9,014 bases of DNA from Pseudomonadota bacterium (GCA_023396625.1 JAEWVY010000429.1:1-9014), one strand, 5' to 3'. Positions 1-6,481 are shown, numbered from the stretch's first letter. Made by a program: numbers and translations. The notes: a model not told the origin generated them from the sequence alone.

Positions 1-41
1 GCTACAGTGTGGGCTGTGCCCATGCGGCGAATTTCGTTTTC

Positions 42-62
42 TTGGGGCGGTGTTCGCCCCAA
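42..62. other. Strong stem-loop upstream of the thiolase gene
   Basis: TTGGGGCG at 42-49 pairs perfectly with CGCCCCAA at 55-62 around a 5-nt loop, giving an 8-bp stem. A second, smaller hairpin lies at 10-22 (TGGGC, 3-nt loop, GCCCA). No T-tract follows on either strand, so this is not a standard intrinsic terminator. It could be the end of an upstream gene outside the window or a structure in the thiolase leader. A weak -10-like TACAGT at 3-8 would put both hairpins close to or inside such a leader. Confidence 0.5.
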
Positions 63-88
63 CCCCAATGCCCTGATCCGGAGATCTC

Positions 89-1291
<1,203 letters not shown>

Positions 1292-1363
1292 GCTGGCGAT
1301 CCGGTGGCCCAGGCTATTTCTTTGAATTCCCGCGGGGGGATGGCGGAGCGGGGTCGCCGTGCT

Positions 1364-2002
1364 TCAGGCCTGCCACGTCGGCAGCTGCCAGTTGCGCCAC
1401 AACGCCAGCCCGCGCAGACCGGCGGTGACGAGCACGCACGCTGTCAGCGCGGCCCAGCCCGGGATCTGGGTCGTCCACAGCCCCACATAGAGCCAGCCAC
1501 CGGCAAATGCGCAGACCGCGTACGGCCGGTGGTCCCGGAAAGCCGTGGGAATCTCATTGCACACCATATCGCGCAGCACCCCCCCGAACACGCCCGTGAT
1601 CAGTCCCATCAGCACGGCCACCAGGGCTGGCAGGCCCGCGGCCAGTGCCTGGTGCGTGCCGGCCGCGGTGAACAGGCCCAGGCCCAGCGCATCGGGCCAC
1701 TGAATGGCTTTTTCGGTCAGCGCGAAATGCTGGTGACGCAGGCAGCCCATTGCCAGCGCGCACAGGGCCAGCACCCCCCAGAGCACGGCCACGTGCTCGA
1801 CCCAGAAGAAGGGGCGATGGTCCAGCAGCAGGTCACGCAGTGTGCCGCCACCGAAGGCGGCCACGAAGGCCACCACGCACACGCCCACCGCGTCGAGCTG
1901 CTTGTGTGCCGCCTTCATGATCCCCGACAGCGCAAACGCCGCGGTGGCCAGCAGTTCCACCAGAAGGCGCAGCGTCTGGCCCCAGTGTTGAATGTCGTTC
2001 AT
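1364..2002 (-). CDS. TRIC / UPF0126 family membrane protein
   Basis: This is a 212-residue, strongly hydrophobic protein with about seven membrane segments, the usual size for the bacterial trimeric intracellular cation channel family (also called UPF0126, or the glycine-transporter Pfam family). The family hallmark is a tandem repeat with a glycine kink and an Arg-Asp pair. Both copies are visible: FGGGTLRD at residues 50-57 and FGGVLRD at 139-145, the second followed by the typical CNEIP. Bacterial members conduct K+/Na+; some have been linked to glycine uptake, and the role here is unknown. It lies in the inner membrane by inference. The ATG at 2002 has no Shine-Dalgarno sequence; GACAAT stands exactly 6 nt upstream. 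The gene is divergent from the TauE/SafE gene and appears to be a single-gene unit. Confidence 0.9.
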   Translation of the reverse strand: MNDIQHWGQTLRLLVELLATAAFALSGIMKAAHKQLDAVGVCVVAFVAAFGGGTLRDLLLDHRPFFWVEHVAVLWGVLALCALAMGCLRHQHFALTEKAIQWPDALGLGLFTAAGTHQALAAGLPALVAVLMGLITGVFGGVLRDMVCNEIPTAFRDHRPYAVCAFAGGWLYVGLWTTQIPGWAALTACVLVTAGLRGLALWRNWQLPTWQA

Positions 2003-2008
2003 GCGGAG

Positions 2009-2014
2009 ATTGTC
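2009..2014 (-). promoter_or_regulatory. Candidate -10 element for a leaderless TRIC transcript
   Basis: Read on the minus strand this is GACAAT (4 of 6 to TATAAT), with exactly 6 nt (CTCCGC) to the ATG. This would put the transcription start on or next to the A of the ATG. No good -35 is visible. The same arrangement occurs before trmL, maoC and comF. Confidence 0.4.
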
Positions 2015-2052
2015 GCGTGCGCGCCGATGTGTCGAAGGCAGGCAGGCCCACC

Positions 2053-2805
2053 ATGTCTCTCGCGTTGATCACCGACCCGTTTTTTTACGTCGTGGCCGTG
2101 CCGGCCGTGCTGCTGATGGGGGTCAGCAAAAGTGGTTTCGGCGCGGGCTTCGGCTCGCTGGCGGTGCCGCTGATGGCGCTGGCCGTGACGGTGCCGCAGG
2201 CGGCCGCCATCCTGATGCCGGTGCTGCTGCTCATGGACTTGCTGGGCATGGCGGCGTTCCGCAAGGACGTCGACCGCAAACTGCTGAGCTTCCTGCTGCC
2301 GTTCGGCCTGCTCGGCATCGTGGCCGGGGCGTTGCTGTTCAAGCTGCTGGAGGCTCGGTGGGTCGCGGCCATCGTGGGTGCCGTCACGCTGCTGTTCCTG
2401 GCGCAGCGCGTGCTGTTTCCGCCCCGGGCCGGCAGCGCGCCACCTCCCCGGTGGGCCGGCGCGCTGCTTTCGATGGCCTCCGGGTTCACCAGCTTCATCG
2501 CCCACGCGGGAGGGCCCCCCATCAACGCCTACATGCTGCCGCTGAAACTGTCCCCCGTGCGCTTCACTGGCACCCTCGCGTTCTTCTTTTTCTTCATCAA
2601 TCTGGCCAAGTGGCTGCCCTACGCCTGGCTGGGGCTGCTGGACATGCGCAATTTCGCCACGTCGCTGGTGCTGCTACCGCTGGCGCCCATGGGGGTGTGG
2701 CTGGGGGTGCGCATCGCACGGCGCATCGATCCGGCACTGTTTTACCGGTTCATCTACATCGGCATGGCCTTGACAGGCATCAAACTGCTGTGGGATGCCA
2801 TGTGA
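2053..2805 (+). CDS. TauE/SafE family membrane transporter
   Basis: This 250-residue integral membrane protein belongs to the TauE/SafE family (sulfite or sulfonate-type anion exporters; substrate unknown for most members). Two family half-repeats are visible: GVSKSGFGAGFG at residues 23-34, and SGFTSFIAHAGGPP at 143-156 followed by the conserved RFTGTLAFFFFFINLAKW-type helix. About eight membrane segments are expected. I start it at the ATG at 2053, which has AGGCAGG just upstream; an in-frame GTG at 2017 would add 12 polar residues and has no ribosome-binding site. No taurine, sulfite or cysteine genes are near, so the substrate cannot be read from context. It is divergent from the TRIC gene with 50 bp between the starts, so the two promoters must sit close together or overlap. 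Confidence 0.88.
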   Translation: MSLALITDPFFYVVAVPAVLLMGVSKSGFGAGFGSLAVPLMALAVTVPQAAAILMPVLLLMDLLGMAAFRKDVDRKLLSFLLPFGLLGIVAGALLFKLLEARWVAAIVGAVTLLFLAQRVLFPPRAGSAPPPRWAGALLSMASGFTSFIAHAGGPPINAYMLPLKLSPVRFTGTLAFFFFFINLAKWLPYAWLGLLDMRNFATSLVLLPLAPMGVWLGVRIARRIDPALFYRFIYIGMALTGIKLLWDAM

Positions 2806-2823
2806 TAATAAAAAGTATAGCGT

Positions 2824-2861
2824 ACTATGACCATTTGACGCTGGAAAACGCTTGTTTTTAT
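2824..2861 (+). repeat. Dispersed intergenic repeat, copy 1
   Basis: This 38-nt block matches the minus strand of 4086-4049 at 29 of 38 positions without gaps. The shared exact parts are ACTATG, TGACGCTGG, AAA and TTTTT. Both copies lie in AT-rich intergenic DNA and are inverted relative to each other. The block is markedly more AT-rich than the genes. It may belong to a small interspersed repeat family in Comamonadaceae; that is from memory and unverified. Confidence 0.6.
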
Positions 2862-2864
2862 GTA
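2835..2864 (+). promoter_or_regulatory. Possible promoter for parA within the repeat
   Basis: TTGACG at 2835-2840 matches the -35 consensus at 5 of 6 positions. Candidate -10 hexamers downstream are TATGTA at 2859-2864 (18-nt spacer, 3 of 6) and TTTTAT at 2856-2861 (15-nt spacer, 4 of 6). The -10 match is poor. The location, about 65 nt before parA in the only AT-rich stretch there, makes it the best candidate. Confidence 0.3.
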
Positions 2865-2918
2865 AAAACTTGCCCTGAGGCGCTTGCCGCGGCTACCATG
2901 CGCCGAACCGTTTGCGAG

Positions 2919-2924
2919 AGGAGG
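2919..2924 (+). promoter_or_regulatory. Perfect Shine-Dalgarno site for parA
   Basis: AGGAGG lies 5 nt before the ATG at 2930. It settles the start against the in-frame TTG at 2912, which would add six residues and has no such site. It is the strongest ribosome-binding site in the window. Confidence 0.85.
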
Positions 2925-2929
2925 TCGCC

Positions 2930-3550
2930 ATGCCCGTGATCGTCGTTGCCAACCCCAAGGGAGGCGTGGGCAAGTCCACGCTCGCCACGCAGGTGGCCGG
3001 ATACTTCGCGAGCCGCGGGCACGCGGTGATGCTCGGGGACGTGGATCGCCAGCAGTCCTCGCGCCTTTGGCTGGGGCTGCGGCCCCCGGCGGCGCGGCCG
3101 ATCCAGCCCTGGGACATCGGTTCCGACGACGTCTTTCGCCCGCCACCGGGCACGACGCACGTGGTGCTGGACACGCCAGCGGGCTTGCACGGCAAACGGC
3201 TGCGCGAGGTGCTCCGGCGTGCCGACCAGGTCATCGTGCCACTGCAGCCCAGCGTGTTCGACATCTTCGCCACCCGCGCCTTTGCCGACGAACTGCGTCA
3301 ATCGCGTCACGCCGGGCGGCTGCGGGTGGGCGTGGTCGGCATGCGGGTGGACGAGCGCACGCTGGCGGCTGACCAATTGCACCGTTTCGTGGACTCGCTG
3401 GACCTGCCCGTGCTGGGATTTCTGCGCGACACGCAGAACTACGTTCATCTCGCCGCGCATGGACTGACCCTGTTCGACATCGCGCCCTCGCGGGTGGAGA
3501 AGGACCTGGCGCAGTGGCAACCGCTGTGTCGCTGGCTCGACACCGACTGA
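2930..3550 (+). CDS. Orphan ParA-family (MinD-like) ATPase
   Basis: This 206-residue protein is a small ParA/MinD-type P-loop ATPase with no N-terminal DNA-binding extension. The deviant Walker A motif NPKGGVGKST spans residues 8-17, with the signature lysine Lys10 and P-loop Lys15. Walker A' is GDVDRQQSS (36-44), with Asp39. Walker B is VVLDTPAG (78-85), with Asp81. Such proteins dimerise on ATP, bind DNA non-specifically and position a cargo through a partner that triggers ATP hydrolysis. No ParB, parS cluster, chemotaxis, cellulose or carboxysome gene is visible, so the cargo is unknown. A chromosomal parAB role is unlikely given the missing parB. The downstream MaoC gene begins 25 nt after its stop. 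Base composition is like the neighbouring genes, so there is no clear sign of recent transfer. Confidence 0.88.
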   Translation: MPVIVVANPKGGVGKSTLATQVAGYFASRGHAVMLGDVDRQQSSRLWLGLRPPAARPIQPWDIGSDDVFRPPPGTTHVVLDTPAGLHGKRLREVLRRADQVIVPLQPSVFDIFATRAFADELRQSRHAGRLRVGVVGMRVDERTLAADQLHRFVDSLDLPVLGFLRDTQNYVHLAAHGLTLFDIAPSRVEKDLAQWQPLCRWLDTD

Positions 3551-3563
3551 TCCGACCGTTCGC

Positions 3564-3569
3564 TACAGT
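3564..3569 (+). promoter_or_regulatory. Candidate -10 element for a leaderless maoC transcript
   Basis: TACAGT (4 of 6 to TATAAT, fits TAnnnT) is followed by exactly 6 nt (CGGCGG) and then the ATG at 3576. No -35 of quality is seen, and no ribosome-binding site is suitably placed. The same octamer GCTACAGT also occurs at 1-8. Confidence 0.4.
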
Positions 3570-3575
3570 CGGCGG

Positions 3576-4028
3576 ATGAAACATTTTCAGACTCTTGGCG
3601 AACTGGCCGCCTGCGTGGGCCAGGAGGTGGCCGTCAGCGACTGGATCACCATCACGCAGGCGCAGGTCAACCTGTTCGCCGAAGCCACGGGCGACCGTCA
3701 GTGGATCCACGTGGATGTCGAAAAGGCCAGGACCGGCCCCTTTGGCGGCCCCATCGCGCATGGCTTTTTCACCCTGTCGCTGTTGCCGCTCTTCTTCGAA
3801 TCGAGCTTCGACGTGGCCGAGTCGACCATGGGCGTGAACTATGGCCTCAACAAGGTCCGCTTCGTGTCCCCCGTGCCCGTGGGCAGCCGCGTGCGCGCGC
3901 GCATGAAGCTGCTGTCGGCCGAGCCCATTGACCGCGGGGGTTTGCAGATGGCGTGGGACGTGACGGTCGAGCGCGAGGGCCAGGACCGGCCCGTGTGCGT
4001 GGCCGAGGCGCTGGTGCGGCGGTATTGA
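3576..4028 (+). CDS. MaoC-family dehydratase (R-specific enoyl-CoA hydratase type)
   Basis: This 150-residue protein is a single-domain hot-dog fold hydratase of the MaoC/NodN type. The hydratase-2 motif is plain: FAEATGDRQWIHVD at residues 34-47, with the catalytic pair Asp40 and His45 spaced as in PhaJ, followed by GPFGGPIAHGFFTLSLLP. Family members hydrate trans-2-enoyl-CoA to (R)-3-hydroxyacyl-CoA, feeding polyhydroxyalkanoate or acyl-CoA metabolism; the chain-length preference cannot be read here. The only possible ribosome-binding site, GGCGG, abuts the ATG and is too close to work well. A -10-like hexamer lies 6 nt upstream. It follows parA by 25 nt and may be co-transcribed with it. 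The downstream gap holds repeat copy 2 and leads to convergent trmL. Confidence 0.9.
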   Translation: MKHFQTLGELAACVGQEVAVSDWITITQAQVNLFAEATGDRQWIHVDVEKARTGPFGGPIAHGFFTLSLLPLFFESSFDVAESTMGVNYGLNKVRFVSPVPVGSRVRARMKLLSAEPIDRGGLQMAWDVTVEREGQDRPVCVAEALVRRY

Positions 4029-4048
4029 GGCCGAAACGGAAAATTCAG

Positions 4049-4086
4049 AAAAAAATAGCCATTTCCCAGCGTCATACGGACATAGT
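4049..4086 (-). repeat. Dispersed intergenic repeat, copy 2 (inverted)
   Basis: Read on the minus strand, this block aligns with 2824-2861 at 29 of 38 positions without gaps, including the exact 9-mer TGACGCTGG and a T-rich end. It fills most of the 89-nt gap between the convergent maoC and trmL genes. With copy 1 it brackets the parA-maoC pair. On the trmL strand it ends in a run of seven T's, which could contribute to termination, though no clean GC-rich stem precedes it. Confidence 0.6.
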
Positions 4087-4107
4087 TTGCTCCTGATAAA
4101 GGAGTAA
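4087..4107. other. Weak stem-loop in the maoC/trmL convergent gap
   Basis: TTGCTCC at 4087-4093 can pair with GGAGTAA at 4101-4107, with one G-U pair and a 7-nt loop. It adjoins repeat copy 2. The stem is weak and no T-tract follows directly, so a terminator role is only possible. Confidence 0.3.
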
Positions 4108-4117
4108 TCGAGGGCGA

Positions 4118-4585
4118 TCAGGGCACGGCGAAACCGTTTTGCCGCCACGCCTCGAACACCGTGACCGCCACCGCGTTCGACAGGTTCAGGCTGCGCTGGC
4201 CCGGGCGCATGGGCAGGCGCAGGCGCTGCGTGTCGGGCACGTGCGCCAGCACTTCGGGCGGCAGGCCGCGGGTCTCGGCACCGAACACCAGCCAGTCGCC
4301 GGGCTGGAACGCCGTGTCATGGACCGGGCCGGCGCCGCGTGTGCTCAGGGCGAACAGGCGCTGCGGCGCGGGGCGTTCGGCGGCGAGGAAGGCGGCCCAG
4401 CCCGCGTGGCGGCGCACCGGCGCGTACTCGTGGTAGTCAAGGCCCGCGCGCCGCAGCTGCCGGTCTTCCATCGAGAACCCCAGCGGCTCGATCAGGTGCA
4501 GCGTGCAGCCGGTATTCGCCGCCAGGCGGATGACGTTGCCCGTGTTGGGCGGGATTTCGGGTTCGACCAGGACGATGTGGAACAT
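4118..4585 (-). CDS. trmL: tRNA (cytidine(34)-2'-O)-methyltransferase TrmL
   Basis: This 155-residue protein matches the length of TrmL (formerly YibK), a minimal SPOUT-class methyltransferase that uses S-adenosylmethionine to methylate the wobble-base ribose of certain leucine tRNAs in the cytoplasm. All three SPOUT motifs are visible: EPEIPPNTGNVIRLAANTGC at residues 8-27, GAETRGLP at 102-109, and MRPGQRSLNLSNAVAV at 126-141; the last two form the knotted SAM-binding site. The start at 4585 has no Shine-Dalgarno sequence, but GACAAT stands exactly 6 nt upstream. It lies 51 nt downstream of comF on the same strand, so it may be transcribed both with comF and from its own promoter. Confidence 0.95.
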   Translation of the reverse strand: MFHIVLVEPEIPPNTGNVIRLAANTGCTLHLIEPLGFSMEDRQLRRAGLDYHEYAPVRRHAGWAAFLAAERPAPQRLFALSTRGAGPVHDTAFQPGDWLVFGAETRGLPPEVLAHVPDTQRLRLPMRPGQRSLNLSNAVAVTVFEAWRQNGFAVP

Positions 4586-4591
4586 GCGCGG

Positions 4592-4597
4592 ATTGTC
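4592..4597 (-). promoter_or_regulatory. Candidate -10 element for a leaderless trmL transcript
   Basis: On the minus strand this reads GACAAT, followed by 6 nt (CCGCGC) and the ATG of trmL. The hexamer and spacing are identical to those before the TRIC gene. No convincing -35 is visible. Confidence 0.4.
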
Positions 4598-4623
4598 ATG
4601 CCTGCCGCCGTGCCCGGTCTCGG

Positions 4624-4635
4624 CGCGGGCCCGCG
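4624..4635. other. Perfect 12-bp palindrome after comF
   Basis: CGCGGGCCCGCG is its own reverse complement and begins 1 nt beyond the comF stop codon, in the 51-nt gap before trmL. It could form a short hairpin or be a protein-binding site. There is no T-tract. In such GC-rich DNA, chance is a real possibility. Confidence 0.35.
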
Positions 4636-4636
4636 G

Positions 4637-5341
4637 TCAGCTGCCGGCGGGCGTTCTGGCGAACACCAAGGCCTCGACCCGGGCCGCGCCGCCCCGGCGC
4701 AGCGCCAGGGCGGCGGCGTGCAGCGAGGCGCCGCTGGTCATCACGTCGTCCACCAGCAGCACGTGCTGCCCGCGCACCTCGTCCGCGCGCAGAGGATCCA
4801 GGGCATAGGCCCCGCGTACATTGCGCAGCCGTTCGGCACGGTCGAGTTCGCTTTGCGGTGGCGTGTGGCGGATGCGTTGCAGCAGCGTGGCGTCGGTCGC
4901 CGCGGGGGCGAGACAGCGCGCCAGCAGCAAAGCCTGGTTGAAGCCACGCTCGGCCAGCCGCTCGCGCGACAGCGGCATGGGCAGTACCCGTGTGGCCCGT
5001 TCCAGCGCGGGTTCCACCCAGGGCGCGGCGCGCATCACCGTGGCCAGCGCACCGGCCCAGCCCGGCTGGCCGCCGAACTTGAACCGGGCGATGCAGTCGG
5101 ACCAAGGCCAGCCGTAGGACACGGCGGCCAGGCAGGCGTCCAGGGGCGGTGGCGTCGTGAGGCAGGCGCCGCAGCACCGGACCCCGGCCGGCACCGGCAG
5201 GGCGCAGGTTTCGCAGCGCGGCACCGGCTGCGCGAAGCGCGCCACGCAGCCATCGCAAAACGTTCGCGCAGGCCAGGCATGGCAGATGGCGCAACGCGCC
5301 GGAACGTGGTCCAGGGCACGGTCGATCAGCGCGCGAAACAT
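4637..5341 (-). CDS. comF: ComF family protein (phosphoribosyltransferase-like)
   Basis: This 234-residue protein has the typical ComF layout. An N-terminal zinc-ribbon region carries four CxxC pairs (17/20, 29/32, 43/46, 57/60). A type I phosphoribosyltransferase domain follows, with ERGFNQA and the PRPP loop VDDVMTSG at residues 197-204. ComF is needed for DNA uptake during natural transformation in several bacteria (ComFC, or GntX in E. coli); its biochemical substrate is not settled. I favour the ATG at 5341: family similarity begins at about that point, and TATATT lies exactly 6 nt upstream. An ATG at 5365 would add eight residues (MATQYIDP). The much longer open frame running to 5734 overlaps the divergent methyltransferase and is not the real start. 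trmL follows 51 nt downstream. Confidence 0.9.
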   Translation of the reverse strand: MFRALIDRALDHVPARCAICHAWPARTFCDGCVARFAQPVPRCETCALPVPAGVRCCGACLTTPPPLDACLAAVSYGWPWSDCIARFKFGGQPGWAGALATVMRAAPWVEPALERATRVLPMPLSRERLAERGFNQALLLARCLAPAATDATLLQRIRHTPPQSELDRAERLRNVRGAYALDPLRADEVRGQHVLLVDDVMTSGASLHAAALALRRGGAARVEALVFARTPAGS

Positions 5342-5347
5342 GGGGTC

Positions 5348-5353
5348 AATATA
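5348..5353 (-). promoter_or_regulatory. Candidate -10 element for a leaderless comF transcript
   Basis: On the minus strand this reads TATATT (5 of 6 to TATAAT), followed by 6 nt (GACCCC) and the ATG at 5341. TTGACG lies upstream at 5373-5368, but the 14-nt spacer is short. This is the best -10 match of the four leaderless-type starts. If comF started at 5365, this hexamer would be inside the coding region. Confidence 0.4.
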
Positions 5354-5355
5354 CT
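5350..5355 (+). promoter_or_regulatory. Possible divergent -10 for the methyltransferase gene
   Basis: TATACT (5 of 6 to TATAAT) lies on the plus strand and shares four bases with the comF -10 on the other strand. It would start transcription near 5362, about 60 nt before the methyltransferase ATG. No clear -35 is seen. Confidence 0.3.
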
Positions 5356-5421
5356 GCGTCGCCATGCCGTCAAGCCGATTGATCCCGTTTCCCGACCACG
5401 CGCCCAGGCGCCACGCTGGCC

Positions 5422-6351
5422 ATGGACGCTGACCACCTGCCGCCGACCATCGATCCCGTCGCCGCGGCGAGGTGGGCACAGCTGGCCGTGCCGGTGGCCG
5501 GGGCCACCACCTCGCCCTGGCTGCACGAGGAAGTGGCGCGCCGCATGGAGGAGCGGCTGGGCTGGATCCGCCAGCATCCACGCCGCTGGGCGCACTGGGA
5601 GGGCGTGCGCGGCGGACTGCAGGCGCACGCGCTGCTCGCGCGGCGCTACGCCGGCGCGGAATGCTTCGTCGTGGAATCGAGTGCCGCCCGGCTGGCCCTG
5701 GCGCGCAAACACCTCGCCCGGCCGTGGTGGACACCCGGCCGCTGGCGCGGACCTGCGACGCACTTTGGCCCGCCGCCCGAGGCCGGGGTGGACATGGTCT
5801 GGGCCAACATGGGCCTGCACCAGGCGGCCGATCCGCGCGCGCTGATGGCGCGCTGGCACCAGGCGCTGGCGGACGACGGCTTCGTGATGTTCTCCTGCCT
5901 TGGCCCGGACACCCTGCGTGAACTGCGGTCGCTCTACCGCGCGAGTGGCTGGCCGGCGCCCGCCCATGAATTCACCGACATGCACGACTGGGGCGACATG
6001 CTGATGCGCGCTGGTTTCGCCGAGCCGGTGATGGACATGGAGCGCATCACACTGAGCTTCGAAAACCCCGTCCGCCTGCTGCAGGAACTGCGCGAACTCG
6101 GGCGCAACCTGCATCCGGGCCGCTTCGCCGGTCTCAGAGGCCGTGCCTGGCTGAACACATTGCACGAGCGCCTCGCGCAGGAGCTGGCTCGCGCCGAGGA
6201 GAACGGACGGTTGAGCCTGAGTTTCGAAATCATCTACGGCCATGCCTTCAAGCCGCAGCCGCGGACGCCGCGACAAGTCGAAACCCTGGTGGGTCTCGAG
6301 GAAATGCGCGCGGCGTTGCGCCAGCGCAAAAACAAAGCCAACGATCTTTGA
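5422..6351 (+). CDS. BioC-like class I SAM-dependent methyltransferase
   Basis: This 309-residue protein resembles BioC-type (malonyl-ACP O-methyltransferase) enzymes in its second half. The post-strand-4 segment VDMVWANMGLHQAADP spans residues 123-138, followed by a GFVMFSCLGPDTLREL stretch and a C-terminal SFEIIYGHA (267-275), all BioC-like. The glycine-rich SAM motif I (normally DxGxGxG) is not visible. In its place, around residues 56-66, is a WAHWEGVRGGL stretch, and acidic Glu85 stands where the ribose-binding residue would be. It may be a divergent or non-biotin member. No bio genes are nearby. The ATG at 5422 has no recognisable Shine-Dalgarno sequence, and no in-frame start lies upstream. 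It is divergent from comF by 80 nt. Family membership is firm; the substrate is not. Confidence 0.75.
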   Translation: MDADHLPPTIDPVAAARWAQLAVPVAGATTSPWLHEEVARRMEERLGWIRQHPRRWAHWEGVRGGLQAHALLARRYAGAECFVVESSAARLALARKHLARPWWTPGRWRGPATHFGPPPEAGVDMVWANMGLHQAADPRALMARWHQALADDGFVMFSCLGPDTLRELRSLYRASGWPAPAHEFTDMHDWGDMLMRAGFAEPVMDMERITLSFENPVRLLQELRELGRNLHPGRFAGLRGRAWLNTLHERLAQELARAEENGRLSLSFEIIYGHAFKPQPRTPRQVETLVGLEEMRAALRQRKNKANDL

Positions 6352-6380
6352 GAAAAATCAAAGACGAAGCTGGACTGGGC

Positions 6381-6386
6381 TAAAAT
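6381..6386 (+). promoter_or_regulatory. Candidate -10 for the cox operon
   Basis: TAAAAT (5 of 6 to TATAAT) lies 30 nt after the methyltransferase stop, in the only AT-rich part of the gap. The -35 position with a 17-nt spacer is TCAAAG, a poor match; the better TTGAGA at 6348-6353 is too far (27 nt). If used, transcription would start near 6393 and leave a leader of about 410 nt before coxB. Confidence 0.35.
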
Positions 6387-6442
6387 CAGCGGCTGGATAT
6401 ATAGGTTCGGCGGACGTTTTCCCCGGTTTGGTGCATTCGAAC

Positions 6443-6456
6443 TTGATAGGTGTCAA
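6443..6456. promoter_or_regulatory. FNR/Anr-like box upstream of coxB
   Basis: TTGATAGGTGTCAA matches the FNR/Anr consensus TTGAT-N4-ATCAA at 9 of 10 defined positions; the only difference is G for A at the first base of the right half. FNR-type regulators control the switch between oxidases and respiratory modes, so the site makes sense before an oxidase operon. It lies about 57 nt downstream of the start expected from the TAAAAT element, a position suited to repression. Confidence 0.4.
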
Positions 6457-6481
6457 ATCCAGAACTTCGCTTTGCCAGCGT

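Noticed and set aside
1292..1363. Terminator between the convergent thiolase and TRIC genes
   Set aside because: Only the short palindrome CCCGCGGG (1329-1336) is present, with no T-tract on either strand.
1304..2068. 254-codon plus-strand open frame opposite the TRIC gene
   Set aside because: Composition is rich in Gln, Arg and His with no recognisable fold, and it is fully antisense to a protein with both TRIC repeats.
5366..5734. Longer comF with about 130 extra N-terminal residues
   Set aside because: The extension is Arg/Ala/Pro-rich, overlaps the divergent methyltransferase gene, and ComF proteins normally begin shortly before the first CxxC.
4139..5845. 568-codon plus-strand open frame across trmL, comF and the methyltransferase start
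   Set aside because: It is antisense to two recognisable genes, out of frame with a third, low in aromatic and Lys content, and has no domain.
6370..6386. Possible third copy of the dispersed repeat (GCTGG and TGGGCTA followed by an A-rich stretch)
   Set aside because: Only short pieces match and gaps are needed; not distinguishable from chance without a profile search.
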